Positions 19,516 through 30,920 of a stretch of DNA of 64,000 bases are shown here, one piece after another. Source of the DNA: Halocafeteria seosinensis (taxonomy: Eukaryota > Sar > Bigyra > Bicosoecida); contig LVLI01000098.1 of NCBI GenBank assembly GCA_001687465.1, forward strand, positions 1 through 64,000. The letters are read 5' to 3'. Position 1 is the stretch's first letter. Every line of letters starts with the position of its first letter. The notes under the pieces were generated by a model that was not told where the DNA came from, ran no database searches, and worked only from the letters and a program-made list of their open reading frames with translations. Both the position numbers and the translations under genes were made by a program.

Positions 19516-22212
19516 ATGTTTCGTTGGCTGGGGAAAATGCAGGAGGAATACGATCAAAATCAGGACTCGCAGCGGCAGCGCCTCCTGCCTAGCAACGGGG
19601 GTCCAGAGGTAGCACAGAACAACTCTATAGAACCTACGCGTGGATATACTGGCGGTCAAGGGAATTCATCTCCCGTCAGCGTTAATGGGGACAACCATCG
19701 CCGTGGAGGTAGGGACGTGGAGCAAGCCCCGCGTCCTCCCCAAGCCCGTCTCTTTGGTGCGTCAAGGGCTCGACGGGATCCACAAGAGTATGAAGAGTGG
19801 ACTATAGTTTGTGAAGAGATTGCCACAGCGCCGCATCCCTTGCCAAATCAGCAAAGAAAATTGTGGATACCTTGTATTTTCGACAGCAGCTGTGAAGAGG
19901 GAAACGGGACACGTGCCAGTCAATCATTCCCTCCGCAAGAGTGGAAAGCTGTGTATGATCGCAAGATGAATGAGAGAAATCGGCAGATTGAGGGAGACAA
20001 CAATGATGGTATTCGAGATGACAATGCCGCTGCTAGGGTAAGGAATCTGTGGAATGATGAACCCGAAGAACCGCAGCAATGGAGATTTATAGGCCACGAT
20101 TCTTCCCCTGAAGAAACACGGCAATATCTTAAGTGTGCCGACATTCCGATATTCTGCTTATACAGAGACAAAGAAAAGTGGCGCCAGGTCGGCTACAGCT
20201 GGTTGAAAGAAGCACTGGAAACCAGTAAAAACCACTTACAAGGTGTGGTCTTTCTTCTGGGCGGTTCTCGCGACGATGACACAAGGGATGTGCAGGATTT
20301 CTACCGAAACCAGGTGAAAGAAGCCTTCCGAAGGAACGGGGCGAAGTGCAGAGTGGTCTGTTGTGTCACGGGAGAAGGAGCGAGTCCGCAGCAACTGGTG
20401 CAAAAGGCCATCAGCTATATATGCGACCAGGTCCGCGAATGCGAACACGTGGACACGTCGTTCAATGTTGTCGAAGCAAGTGTTCCAGAAGAAGTACAAT
20501 TCAATGTTTTGTTTTTTCTTGAGGCTTGGACGATAGGTCTACTTGGGGGTATCCTGACCTTCTTTGGAAGTTTGGGGCGATGGGCGGTGCGACAGTGTGA
20601 GCAGTTTCCCGGAGCTAAATTCAAAGTCAGAGACCCGGAAGAGTATGAGCAAAGTGCTCTACAGCGGGAGCATCCCGACGCTTTTTATTTCTACATGATG
20701 ACCAAACGTGCCGAGTGTTGCGCTCGAGGATGCAGGGTCAAGTCCATACGCACAATTTGGGGACCACCAAAGACGTTTTTCGTGCGCTACCCATGGGCTG
20801 CATTCGCCGACTCACATCGAGCTAATCAACCTGTCACAGATAAACTACCTCTGTTGATGCGGCCGAAACTAGCCCTATCCATTGGGTTTTTAGTAATCCA
20901 TATGGCGTTGTCGGTGTTTTTTGCTTTTTGCATAAAATACGGCCTTGTTTTACCGGATACCCCTGAACATCGGTTGCCTAGACTGGCTGCACATCAAGGA
21001 TTTGCCTTTTATATAGCGGTAAGTTTGTTCTACGCTTCATGGGCAGCGACAACAACGAGAGAGACAACCTCGAGTGAAATTCGTAACAATCAGCGCCTTG
21101 TTCTGGCTCAAAGAGATAAAACTTTGAAGAAGCTTTTTAACGACCTCGAGTCAAGCGATGCAGCAGAGAGAAAATGGGAGGCCAACGATCCTGTGGATGT
21201 CACACAGAGCGTTACAAGGGAGTTGCGCAATTCACTAGAGCCCGCTGATACAGAGGAAGTAGCCAATCAACTCAAAATCGTACATCAGGAAAACATGAAC
21301 AAAAGGTGGTTTCTCGTCTCACTGATCGCTGGTGTAATCGCCTTCGTTCTGCATCTCGGGGTCGAAAGTTTGGTCGTAGTGGATCCTCGCTACGAGGGGA
21401 AGCGTTTGAGTTTTGAACATCGAGCGTGGTACTGGAGTGCAAATACGGTGACAGCTGCAATCTTCGCCGTGTCGATATATTTCATGATGTTTAAAGCAGG
21501 AGGTTCGCTGTATTTGGCAACGAGGCTAATGGACTCATTGACTGAGATGCTTGATAACGGGAGAGTGATGGATCTACGGCCCCTTTCTGCCTGCCGAAGA
21601 TGTATGACTTGCTATTACGGGTGTTTTGCACCCATCCGTCGCGAAAGTCCACGGTATTTGCCGATCTTCTTCCCGAAGAACGTCTACGGCTGGCTAATTT
21701 TGCGCCAAGAACTGTTCCAGTATGCTCACTATGCCTTTGCTGAGTCAGCAGGCCTTCTTTTGGTTCCGATTCTCTTCACGGCTTTTGCAGTTGGCTACTC
21801 CATTGTAGTGTGGGTAAAAGGTCAGGATATCCTCCTACGCGGCACAGTTCCATTGGATATTCTGCTCGGAGCCCTCATGATTCTTTTCATCGCATACAAA
21901 GCATCCCGTCTTGAGGATATCCAAGAACGCCAGAAAACGATATTGGGAGTTCAGAATGCCCACATTGAAAAGCTCATCCATGAACTCGAAGGTAAGAGTC
22001 CTGGGGATAGTGAGGTCGTCGTACTTCTTCGCCAGGCGTCAGCAGCTATCTCTGTTGTGCAATCGTTCGTACGGGACAATACCCTCGTTCCCACTGTATG
22101 GCCTGGTATTCTCTTAACGAAGGAACGTATCAGTGGTATTGCTGTGCTCCTTACAGCTCTCCTTCCGCCAATTTTCGAATTCTCAATGAGCAAGCTACGA
22201 AATCTTGAGTAA
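19516..22212 (+). CDS. Multi-pass membrane protein, tandem paralogue 1
   Basis: Uninterrupted frame of about 898 residues from the first ATG (MFRWLGKMQEEYD). The N-terminal ~200 residues are polar and low in complexity. A soluble domain follows: SSPEETRQYLKCADIPIFCL, WLKEAL, GVVFLLGG, AFRRNGAKCRVVCCVTGEG. This alternates hydrophobic strands and helices as in a Rossmann or GTPase-like fold, but I see no P-loop. About eight hydrophobic segments follow (near 20510, 20870, 21000, 21305, 21450, 21745, 21847 and 22130), with a conserved cysteine cluster (CRRCMTCYYGC) before the sixth. A coiled region (EDIQERQKTILGVQNAHIEK) precedes the last. I do not recognise the family. It is closely related to the gene at 23102-26099, which has one intron that this gene lacks. 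Confidence 0.8.
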   Translation: MFRWLGKMQEEYDQNQDSQRQRLLPSNGGPEVAQNNSIEPTRGYTGGQGNSSPVSVNGDNHRRGGRDVEQAPRPPQARLFGASRARRDPQEYEEWTIVCEEIATAPHPLPNQQRKLWIPCIFDSSCEEGNGTRASQSFPPQEWKAVYDRKMNERNRQIEGDNNDGIRDDNAAARVRNLWNDEPEEPQQWRFIGHDSSPEETRQYLKCADIPIFCLYRDKEKWRQVGYSWLKEALETSKNHLQGVVFLLGGSRDDDTRDVQDFYRNQVKEAFRRNGAKCRVVCCVTGEGASPQQLVQKAISYICDQVRECEHVDTSFNVVEASVPEEVQFNVLFFLEAWTIGLLGGILTFFGSLGRWAVRQCEQFPGAKFKVRDPEEYEQSALQREHPDAFYFYMMTKRAECCARGCRVKSIRTIWGPPKTFFVRYPWAAFADSHRANQPVTDKLPLLMRPKLALSIGFLVIHMALSVFFAFCIKYGLVLPDTPEHRLPRLAAHQGFAFYIAVSLFYASWAATTTRETTSSEIRNNQRLVLAQRDKTLKKLFNDLESSDAAERKWEANDPVDVTQSVTRELRNSLEPADTEEVANQLKIVHQENMNKRWFLVSLIAGVIAFVLHLGVESLVVVDPRYEGKRLSFEHRAWYWSANTVTAAIFAVSIYFMMFKAGGSLYLATRLMDSLTEMLDNGRVMDLRPLSACRRCMTCYYGCFAPIRRESPRYLPIFFPKNVYGWLILRQELFQYAHYAFAESAGLLLVPILFTAFAVGYSIVVWVKGQDILLRGTVPLDILLGALMILFIAYKASRLEDIQERQKTILGVQNAHIEKLIHELEGKSPGDSEVVVLLRQASAAISVVQSFVRDNTLVPTVWPGILLTKERISGIAVLLTALLPPIFEFSMSKLRNLE

Positions 22213-23101
22213 AACTAACGCTGTGAGATTGTGCTACTGTAGACGCAAGTGTAATATTAAGCGATTGATATTCTTTTCCAATGAGTATTGACTAACCACA
22301 CATTTTTATCATACAGCCAACAGTTTAGATTGAAACTGTCAACGAAGCATGAGTGGTAGTGTCTACAGCGATGCTCATATAATTTATGTCCACAGTTTCT
22401 GAGCATTGAATCAGTGGGACATATGCTTAATTTACTTCAATTCCTTTTGGGCAGACTCATCTCCGACGTTGAGAGAACCGATTGTTACTGGAAGAAAACT
22501 GTGGGGTATGAATCTCCTATTTTTAAGAATGTCAAATTCACAATTCGCTGGGTACAAGTGGTAAAGCTGAGGCATAGTTGCATTGAGTCACGGGACGCTA
22601 TGATCAGGAAAATAATGAACTCTACTTTATCTACCCAAGTTGGGTCCCCAACCTATTTCTCGAGGACATCATTGACGTGACATCTTCGCCCAGGAGTGGT
22701 CAGCATGCATGTGCATGACTCATGAGCAAGTTGGGCTCTGATTTCCCCGTAGGAAATATGCACTCTGCCAGCATATGCATTTATATGTTTATCCTTCGCT
22801 CAATCGGCCGTATCATTCCGAGTTTCCAATCAACAGAACTGAGCGAACAACATGAGCCATGATGACAAATGAAGCATGAAAACCAAAACGGATCCACTGA
22901 TGGGGTAGCCGATGTATTGTTGACTGTTGTTGTTAGAGTCACCTTAATAATATATGTACCAGCACAACATGTGTTCTGCGGAATTTCCTTGGTGTGAACC
23001 ATACGGTGTCACCCGCACCGACCGATCGGACATCAGTTGTTCTCACAGGTTTGTTCTGGAGGAACCACGGCACCGAAGTTGGCCCAGAGGCTTTTTGAAC
23101 C
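22213..23101. other. Intergenic between tandem paralogues
   Basis: No gene seen. A short word near 22350-22390 (tgtctacagcgatgctcatataattt) recurs with small changes near 26289-26318, downstream of the second paralogue. The tandem duplication therefore included part of the 3' flank. Confidence 0.5.
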
Positions 23102-26099
23102 ATGGATGAATGTCACTACCGGCTTCTACAGGAAGCTTTCCAACATGAGAGCTCCACCACGTCAACCAGCAGAACCAGCTTGTTGAACGGAGCCGCAGCT
23201 CCTAGTATTGGAGTCTCTGATGCAGCCAGCGATCCAAATCTCAGAAGCATCAATCAGATGAGCAAAGGCAACGGATCTGAAGGAACAGAGACCAATGGTA
23301 ACGCACGCAAGGACGTGGAGAGTGTTCGGCACGGGGGGACGGGAATCCAGGGGATCCAGGAGCCTCGGGCGGAAGGCGGTGGCAATAACGGTGATCATAT
23401 ATACGTCGTTCGTGTCAAAACCAGCACAGAAACGCACCCGGAAGAGACCGATGAAGGCGATTCCACCTGGCAGATAGTTTGTGAAAAGCTTAACGAAGGT
23501 GCCGTTAGGCGGCTCCAAGCGAATTCAGTGGATACTGTATCCTTGGATAGCCAGAACACCCGGGATCAAATGCTTCATCTTGAAGAACTTTGGATAGCTT
23601 GTGTTTTCGACGGACGTTGTGAAATGGAAATGAAGTCAAACGAAAACAACGGGCATGCTCAATTTCCTCCACAAAGCTGGAAACAAAAATATACTGAGAG
23701 GATGGAGCAGAGAGAGCAGCAAATCAAAGCAGAACACCAAACGGATAGTAGAAAGGATAACAGGGAATATCGAAGGCGCAGGAGTGAAGTAACTTATGGA
23801 AATCCAGACAACGAACAATTGAATATGGAAGAGCCTCCTCCTTCCGAAGAGATAACGGTATGTACCTTACAACGTGATGACGATAACAGGCTATACACCC
23901 TCTGCTAACCTCTGGACGCAGGTCACACCCGGTATGACACACAGCCGCAGGCAAATATGGAGATATGTGGGCTCAAAATCTTCCCCTGAAGAAACACGGC
24001 AATATCTCAAATGTGCTGACATTCCAGTTTTCTGTTTATCCCCAAAGCAGTGGCACCACCTCGGCTACAGTTGGCTGAAAGAAGCTCTCGAAACGCACAA
24101 CTTCTACTTGCAAGGGGTAGTCTTTCTGCTGAATGACTGTCACCTAAGTGAAATAGATGATGTGCAGAAATTCTGCCAAAGACAAGTGAAGGAGGCTTTT
24201 CGTAGGAACGGCGCGAGGTGCACAGTGGTCTGCTGTGTTACAGGGAAGGGAGGCGACCCGGAGAGACTGGTGCAGAAGGCCATAACTTACGTATGCGAGC
24301 AGTTTGATCAATGCGAAAATGCAAATACTTCATTCAATGTTGTTGAACCCAGTGTGCCGGAGGAAGTGCAATTCAACGTGCTATACTTTCTTGAAGCTTG
24401 GGGAATAGGTTTACTCTGTGGCGTTCCGACGCTAATTGGAAGTATTTGTCGCAGAGCGATGCGACGATTGCAGAACTTTCCTGGGGCGAAATTTGCCATT
24501 TCTGAGGAAAAGGTAGGACATTCCCATGAGGCCTCAGGTGCCGAACGTACCGGTAGTTCCGTGTTTTTTGAGTACAAGATGAAAAAACGCCGGCAGTGTT
24601 GCACTCGAGGATGCAGAGTCAAATCGATCCGCACAGTTTGGGGACCACCAAAGGCTTTTTTCGTGCGCTATCCATGGGTCGCACTTGCTGAAGTAGCTTG
24701 TGGTGATGCACAGGGAGCCGACCACCCTGTGGCAGACAAACTGCCTCTGAAAATGCGTCCGAAGCGATCCTTTTTCTTCTTGGCACTCCATGCTTTGCTG
24801 TTCGTGTTTTTCGGCTTCTGCGTATATTATGGTCTTATCATACCCGATAACCCGGATACTCAGTTGAACAGGCTGGTTGCACATCAAGGATTTGCCTTCT
24901 ATATAGCAGCTACTTTGTTCTATGCTTCCTGGGCAGCAGCAACGACAACGGAAACAGCTTCTGCTGAAATTCGTAACAACCAGCCTCTTTATCTAGCAAA
25001 CAGACACAGAAGTTTGAAGAATCTGTTTAACGACCTTGGTTTAATCCATGAACTAAGCGAGAAGAGAAACCCTGACGTACCAACCGATGTCACAGAAGCG
25101 ATTGAAGGGAAACTAACAGGCTCTCTAGAAGGCACCGATGCAGAGGAATTGGCCCACCAACTCAAAATCGTACACAATGAAAACCTAAATAAAAGATGGT
25201 TTCTCGTTTCTCTGGCAGCCGGTATCCTAGCGGTTTTTTTGCATGCCGGCGTTGCAACGTCGGCTTTGGGAGATTCTGAATACGAGCACAAGAACTGGCA
25301 TAGTACAGATAAAGCTTGGTACTGGATCGCAAATTGTATTACTGCCGCAATTTTTGGCGGATCGATATATTTCATGATGTTTAGAGCTGGAGGCTCACTG
25401 TACTTGGCAACGAAGCTAATGGACTCATTGACTGAAATGCTTGATGACGGAAGAGGGGATGAACGGCCCCTTTCGTCCTGCCGAAGGTGCATGACTTGTT
25501 ACTACTGTTGGTTTAGACCAGCGTATCGTGAAAGCCCACGGTATTTGCCTATCTTTTTCCCAAAAAATCTCTACGGCTGGCTTATTTTGCGGCAAGAGTT
25601 GTTCCAGTATGCTCATTTTGCATTTGTTGAGTCAGGAGGCCTTCTTCTGGTTCCGATCTTATTCACTGCTTTTGCAATTGGCTACTCCATAGTAGTGTTG
25701 GTGAAGCATAAGGACTTCCTCTTACGAGGGACAGTTCCGCTCGATATTCTGCTCGGAGCCCTCATTATTCTTTTCATTGCCTACAAGGCATCCCGTCTGG
25801 AGGATATCCAGAACCGCCAAAAATTGCTATTGGGCGTGCAGGAGGCCCACCTTCAAAAGCTTATCCAGGAGCTCGAGGGTAAGAGTCCTGGCGATAGCAA
25901 TGTCGTGGAACTTCTTCGCCAGGCATCAAAAACTATCTCTGTCGTCCAATCGTTTGTCCGCGATAACACTCTCATTCCAACTGTATGGCCGGGCATCACC
26001 TTGACCAAGGAACGTATCAGCGGTGTAGCTGTGGCGATCACAGGTCTTCTGCCACTGTTCTTCGAGTTCTCGATGAGCAAACTACAAGATTTCTCTTGA
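23102..26099 (+). CDS. Multi-pass membrane protein, tandem paralogue 2
   Basis: Two exons, 23102-23857 and 23922-26099, joined in phase 0 across a 64-nt intron (GTATGT...GCAG), about 977 residues. From SSPEETRQYLKCADIP onward it aligns with paralogue 1 nearly end to end, including the soluble domain, cysteine cluster (CRRCMTCYYCWF), membrane segments and coiled region. The N-terminal polar part is longer and poorly conserved, though short motifs persist (TWQIVCEKL against EEWTIVCEEI; LWIACVFDGRCE against LWIPCIFDSSCE; FPPQSWKQKY against FPPQEWKAVY). The intron lies just before the conserved block, so paralogue 1 has lost it or paralogue 2 gained it. Function unknown; strong conservation of membrane segments suggests both copies are active. 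Confidence 0.82.
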
Positions 26100-27070
26100 T
26101 TCAATCGCGAGATCGTGCTTCTGAGAGCGCGAAAAATACGAACGTTTACTAAATTCTTGCTATTAGTATTGGATGTGTATTCGTCTACCATAGGACTAGG
26201 GCTTCCATAGCACGTACTGAGATAGGTGTAGCACTGTCGGAGGAAACTACCAGAATGCTGCTAACAGGGCGCACCACACAGCTCGTATTGTCTACAGCGA
26301 TCCTCATATAATTCATTTACGCATTCTATGGGCTTACTATTTCAGGTTATAGGCTTCCTTAATGTACCGTTATTCTCTTGGAACTTAGCCATCCCGTGAA
26401 GCGATGGAATCGATTCCTTTCCTCTTTCGGTCGGGCTTCTTGTCGGAACCCGGACCTGAACAGTCCGTGACGGGCACGGGGCACCAGGGGGGCTCCCGGG
26501 TCTCGGTCGGGTTACAAGGGGCGGATTTCATTCATTAAGCTGTAGAATCCGTATTGTTGATTGCACGGTGAATACTTCGAATTCGAGGGTCTCGTCTGAC
26601 GTTTTCGAAGTGGTCTATACACTTCCTCTTTGTCTGTTTAAAGGAGCTACGTGCGCTCCAAGTGTCGGGATCCTGGTTTCTTACCGTTGGGATTTGGGGC
26701 TGGACCGACTTTATTAGCTTCAGCGCTAAAACACGCCAGCCATTTGGGACAAAAGTACGTATACACCTTTATGTAATTGGTCTCTTTGACTCCATGTGAA
26801 TCTACTGGAGTGATACCCCGGAGGAGTATGTATAAGACGGATTCTGAGGTGGTCTGCCGGCGGCAGTTGAAGAGGGGATCCTCCGTTTTCTTTCCTTGTA
26901 CGGTGTGTTTCCAGCTCTTTTCGGTGTGTCTTGAGTAGTCTAATCTCTATATCAGGCGATCTTATCTTCTGTGTGTCTGGATTGTGCTTGCAGAATTGGA
27001 CAGGAAAAGCCACAGCGTCGCCGCAGCACTTACGCGCCAAAAGCTGAAAGAAAACCAAACTTGGCTTAAT
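26100..27070. other. Intergenic with GC-rich block
   Basis: No supported gene. A G-rich block lies at about 26455-26520. A pyrimidine tract followed by GCAG at about 26990 looks like a splice acceptor just upstream of the next coding frame, so a non-coding or short coding first exon of the p25-alpha gene may lie here. I could not define its donor. Confidence 0.4.
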
Positions 27071-29425
27071 ATGTTCTCCAGTGGAAGTACCCAGCAATTG
27101 GACCCTTCAGGGCTCCCCACACTCACTCAGGATCAGATCCATGACATCTTCGACTTCTACGCCAATTTTGGGCGCTCGGCCGTGATGACGGTACAGGAGA
27201 CCATTGACTCGTTTATGTTTATGAAATTTGCACGGGAGTGCCCAGGGCTCTTGGGGAAGGATTTAACTAGAACAGACGTTGATCTCATATTCACGAAAGC
27301 AAAGCCTAAATACGAGCGCCGTATAGACTTCGATCATTTTCTGGATGCGTTAAGTGCTATCGCAGAAAAGAAGTATTCCGAGTATAGCCCGTCCGACGGA
27401 CTGCGTCTCCTGATTGCTAACCATCTGGTTCCGCACTATGACCTAGTTATGAGGGAAATGCAGAAGACAGGGGAAACGGAAGTTCCTCTCAGAGGGATCT
27501 TCAAGAAGTTGTATGATGTCCGTAATTACACTGGAGTGTATGCCGAGCGCTTCCGGAGTGGTGATGGGAGAATCAACGGTGAATCTGACAACAGGGTAGG
27601 CCGATCCTTCAAGGGAAATACAAATACGGGTACCGATGAAATTATCCATGATGTCAGCTCACTGATGCGGCCAACTTTGAAGAGCGGAGTGATGAGTAGT
27701 AGAAGACCGTATGGTAGTCCTCGGGAAGGCAGCCGATCCCCGTCGCCCAGGTCACGCTCTGGAAGGTCGAGCAAGTCTCCCACTGGGAGTCCCAGAAGTA
27801 AGTTGTTCCATGTTGTTGTTTTCACCTTGATATGCGGAGCGCCTCACTTTGGTATTCGTCCTGACATGTCTATCTTTGCAGATCGCCCTCCCAGTTGGTC
27901 ATCGGCAGGGTTTGCAGCCGCAATGTCACCCATTCAGGCGGGAAATAAAGGCAATACGACCGCTCAGACCCCATCTCCCAGAAGCGCTCAACCTCCGGGT
28001 GCTTCGTTTGGGGAACAACGAGGAAACGCGCATGGCGCGGTCCCGCCACCTCCCCCTGATACAAATGGGCGACGACAAAACGCCAGTTCGCAAGGGCAAC
28101 AGCAACAAAATCAACAGTTCGACTACGAAGGTCTGTCAAGTGCTCTCCAGAGTATGCGAGAGAGTGGGAACACCGAGCAGTTGCAGAGCTTGATCATGGA
28201 CATGGCTAACCAGCTGCAAAGTAGCAGCTCTCAAGGAGGTCAACGCCGCACAGACTCTCAGCGAGAGGAACAAAATCTACGAGACGCTGTTTTTGAAAAT
28301 CTGCAAGCGGCTAGGAACCAGCGTGGCCAACAAAGAGGAGGGTCCCGTCCGTTAGACGAAGTGTCTGAGCATAGCTCCAACAGCTCCCAAAATCAGCAAA
28401 GGAGATCTGCTCGACGACTCCAGCAGCAAGCATCAAAACATGATTTGTCCGCGGCGAACGTGGACGACATTGAGAAGGACATCGATTTACTTCAAGCCCA
28501 AATGCAACGAGCTCGCACAGAGGGTGAGAAAATTGAACTTCGCAAAGCACTAGACGAGAGATATGATGCACTCGGCAAGCATAAGCAGGTCCCCTCGCTT
28601 CATCGTAGCAGTTCGAAAAAGCAGCAGAGCATCCATCGGAAGTCCCATGACGATAAGTCTGAGGCTAGCAAATCCCAAACTGGAGAAATGCTGTCGGAAC
28701 AGCAGATATTGGATATCTTTCAGTTTTATGCCAACTTTGGACGATCCGCTGTTATGACTGTTCAGGACACGATGGACTCGTTCATGTTTATGAAGTTCGC
28801 GCGTGAATGTCCCGGCTTATTAGATCGTAGTCTAACCCGTACAGATATTGATATAATTTTCACCAAGGCGAAACCGAAATTCGAGAGAAGGATTGCATTT
28901 ACTCATTTCCTTGATGCCTTGAGCGCAATCGCTGAAAAGAAGTACCCAGACGACTACCCCGCTGATGGTCTCCGTCTCCTGATCCGTAACCATCTTGTGC
29001 CTCACTACGACTTGGTTATGAGAGAGATGGAGAAGACCGGTGAATCTGAGGTACCCTTGAAGGGGATCTTCAAGAAGCTGTACGACGTAAGGAACTACAC
29101 AGGCGTCTATGCGGAAAGGTTCCGAAGTGGAGATGGACGAATCAACGGAGAAGCAGACAACCGTGCTGGTGCTGGATTTCAGGGCAATACGAATACCGGC
29201 ACTGATGAAACTATTCACGATATTAGTGTCTTGATGCGTCCGAATTTGAAGAGTGGGGCAATGAGTAGAACCAGGTCCTTTAGGCAGGGTGGATCGCCTT
29301 CATTTGGTAGTCCTGATAAGAACGGTAAGAGGACCCTATCTCCTCCGGGAAGAACACAGTCGTCGAATCGAGGGCTTCGTTACACCCAAAGTATGCGCGT
29401 TTCTCCGAAGGAGTCGCACTTTTGA
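27071..29425 (+). CDS. Double p25-alpha (TPPP-like) domain protein
   Basis: Exons 27071-27797 and 27882-29425 (intron 84 nt, GTAAGT...GCAG), about 756 residues. Two p25-alpha domains, each ~190 residues, at about 27120-27690 and 28685-29250, are roughly 85% identical by eye. Each starts with an EF-hand-like helix pair (IFDFYANFGRSAVMTVQ), has the TRTDVDLIFTKAKPK core, and ends with the family's NYTGVYAERFRSGDGR motif. They are joined by a Ser/Pro/Gln-rich linker containing a predicted coiled coil (IEKDIDLLQAQMQRART). p25-alpha proteins (TPPP, apicortin) bind and bundle tubulin, and the family tracks with cilia and flagella across eukaryotes. A two-domain arrangement is unusual and could cross-link microtubules. 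The true start may lie in an upstream exon. It is convergent with the ArfGAP gene, 64 bp away. Confidence 0.88.
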   Translation: MFSSGSTQQLDPSGLPTLTQDQIHDIFDFYANFGRSAVMTVQETIDSFMFMKFARECPGLLGKDLTRTDVDLIFTKAKPKYERRIDFDHFLDALSAIAEKKYSEYSPSDGLRLLIANHLVPHYDLVMREMQKTGETEVPLRGIFKKLYDVRNYTGVYAERFRSGDGRINGESDNRVGRSFKGNTNTGTDEIIHDVSSLMRPTLKSGVMSSRRPYGSPREGSRSPSPRSRSGRSSKSPTGSPRSKLFHVVVFTLICGAPHFGIRPDMSIFADRPPSWSSAGFAAAMSPIQAGNKGNTTAQTPSPRSAQPPGASFGEQRGNAHGAVPPPPPDTNGRRQNASSQGQQQQNQQFDYEGLSSALQSMRESGNTEQLQSLIMDMANQLQSSSSQGGQRRTDSQREEQNLRDAVFENLQAARNQRGQQRGGSRPLDEVSEHSSNSSQNQQRRSARRLQQQASKHDLSAANVDDIEKDIDLLQAQMQRARTEGEKIELRKALDERYDALGKHKQVPSLHRSSSKKQQSIHRKSHDDKSEASKSQTGEMLSEQQILDIFQFYANFGRSAVMTVQDTMDSFMFMKFARECPGLLDRSLTRTDIDIIFTKAKPKFERRIAFTHFLDALSAIAEKKYPDDYPADGLRLLIRNHLVPHYDLVMREMEKTGESEVPLKGIFKKLYDVRNYTGVYAERFRSGDGRINGEADNRAGAGFQGNTNTGTDETIHDISVLMRPNLKSGAMSRTRSFRQGGSPSFGSPDKNGKRTLSPPGRTQSSNRGLRYTQSMRVSPKESHF

Positions 29426-29489
29426 TCATACCGTACACCCACACGTGTAATAATGGACAAATAGTAACACAGGGTACACACTACGGCAT

Positions 29490-30920
29490 CTATTGTTGGC
29501 TATTTATATTTCTATACCGCTGTAAAAGCTCGTCTTTCATTAACTTGGCAACTTCGTCAATGTTGCTACTAACTTGCGTATACTCATCTCGCAGCTTACT
29601 TGGAGCGACCGCCGATTTCGATTGATTCTCCGCAGTCCGCAGAGAAGGACACATACCCTCCACAAAGATATCCGCGCATTTCCTGGCAATTTGATGCTTA
29701 TCCGAGGTTGCATACATCTGGGATAACGTGCTCGACCCTAAAGTTGGCTTGCTCTTCTGCTCTGAAGGCTGCATGGAAGTAGATTCCCCCTTTCCGGTCT
29801 CTGGCCCGCCAAAATCAAAAAGAGAAGGATCTTCGCCAGCAAACAGAGCCGACGAAGGATGTTTCGAGTTTTTTATCGGGCTAGATGTGAAGCGTTGTGC
29901 GTCAGTCTTGTTTCCCGTTGCTGCGGTGTCAGCAGGAGGCTGACCCTTCAAAAATGCAAAACCAGTTGACCCGCTGTCTCCTGTCGTATGTTGCACCTGT
30001 GAAGAGATCCAATCGGCATTGTCATTGGTATTGCTGTTTCCGAGGCTCATATTTCCCATGGATTTCTCTGCATTAGCTGACAGAAATGAAAAGGAGGAAG
30101 CTTGTGGGACACTCGTTTGGGTTTGTTGTTCCTGGAGGGGAGGAGCATCGCCGCCGAGTCCCAGGAGATCGTCATTGCCTTCATCAAATTCTGCGGTGCT
30201 GTTGCTGTTGTACTGGTTATTTGACGACGTACTACCATCTTCATCAATATCGCATTGCGGAGTGCTATTAGGTGTCGTCATTGCTCCTTCCATACCGGCA
30301 TCGGCAGAGCCGATACTTCGAGGGCTAGCTGATCCTCCTCCATCACCGCGCAGTTTGGCCAATCTTCGCGCCACGGCAGGGTTCACACCTTTCGCTTGCT
30401 GCTGCTGTTGTTGTTCGGAGCCATCATCTTCGCGCTGTTCTTCGGCTGCCTCCTTTATCAGAGTTGCCGCTTTCTGCGCTGTTTCCTGCGTCGGTTTACC
30501 TTTCCACGTTTGCCGTTGGTATTTGGCTCGGATAAATTGCTCCCGTTCCTGGGGCGTCGCGTTCGGTTTCAATTTTCTCTCCGGGGGTAAGTTTGCTTCC
30601 CACGCCGCGTTCGCCTTGACATTCCCCATATTTGCCATGGTCTGCACCCACTCCTCTTTCCATGTATCTAATGTCGTCGATTTCACTTTGGTCACATGCG
30701 TGCCCATGGCGCGATGGATTCCGGAGCAATCCATGCACATGAACAAGCCCAAGTTGATGCTCGCCCACGTGGGACCTTTCATATTACAGTCCGCGCAATA
30801 TTGGTTCTCTGGACGCAGCATAACCTGCGCTAGCGCGTTCTTAGCGGCATTGCTGTACCCTCGAGGGCGTCCGCCGCCGCCGTGGTGGCGGCGGTGTCTT
30901 TCTCCTCCTCGTTGGGACAT
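29490..30920 (-). CDS. ArfGAP domain protein
   Basis: Intronless, about 476 residues from MSQRGGERHRRH. Residues ~30-140 form an ArfGAP zinc-finger domain: CADCNMKGPTWASINLGLFMCMDC has the C-x2-C-x16-C-x2-C spacing, followed by SGIHRAMGTHVTKVKS with the arginine finger region. The family stimulates GTP hydrolysis by Arf in vesicle traffic. The remainder is low-complexity (Gln run, Ser/Asn-rich) with short hydrophobic clusters such as LFDFGG and DDLLGLGG that could be adaptor- or clathrin-binding peptides; this layout resembles the SMAP/AGD group. The frame extends 22 codons upstream through the CA repeat, but the Met before the basic stretch is the more likely start. Confidence 0.88.
   Translation of the reverse strand: MSQRGGERHRRHHGGGGRPRGYSNAAKNALAQVMLRPENQYCADCNMKGPTWASINLGLFMCMDCSGIHRAMGTHVTKVKSTTLDTWKEEWVQTMANMGNVKANAAWEANLPPERKLKPNATPQEREQFIRAKYQRQTWKGKPTQETAQKAATLIKEAAEEQREDDGSEQQQQQQAKGVNPAVARRLAKLRGDGGGSASPRSIGSADAGMEGAMTTPNSTPQCDIDEDGSTSSNNQYNSNSTAEFDEGNDDLLGLGGDAPPLQEQQTQTSVPQASSFSFLSANAEKSMGNMSLGNSNTNDNADWISSQVQHTTGDSGSTGFAFLKGQPPADTAATGNKTDAQRFTSSPIKNSKHPSSALFAGEDPSLFDFGGPETGKGESTSMQPSEQKSKPTLGSSTLSQMYATSDKHQIARKCADIFVEGMCPSLRTAENQSKSAVAPSKLRDEYTQVSSNIDEVAKLMKDELLQRYRNINSQQ

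Noticed and set aside
26455-26520. G-rich block as a G-quadruplex regulatory element
   Set aside because: There are several GGG runs but with irregular loops, and no nearby gene start to which it can be tied. Composition alone is not enough.
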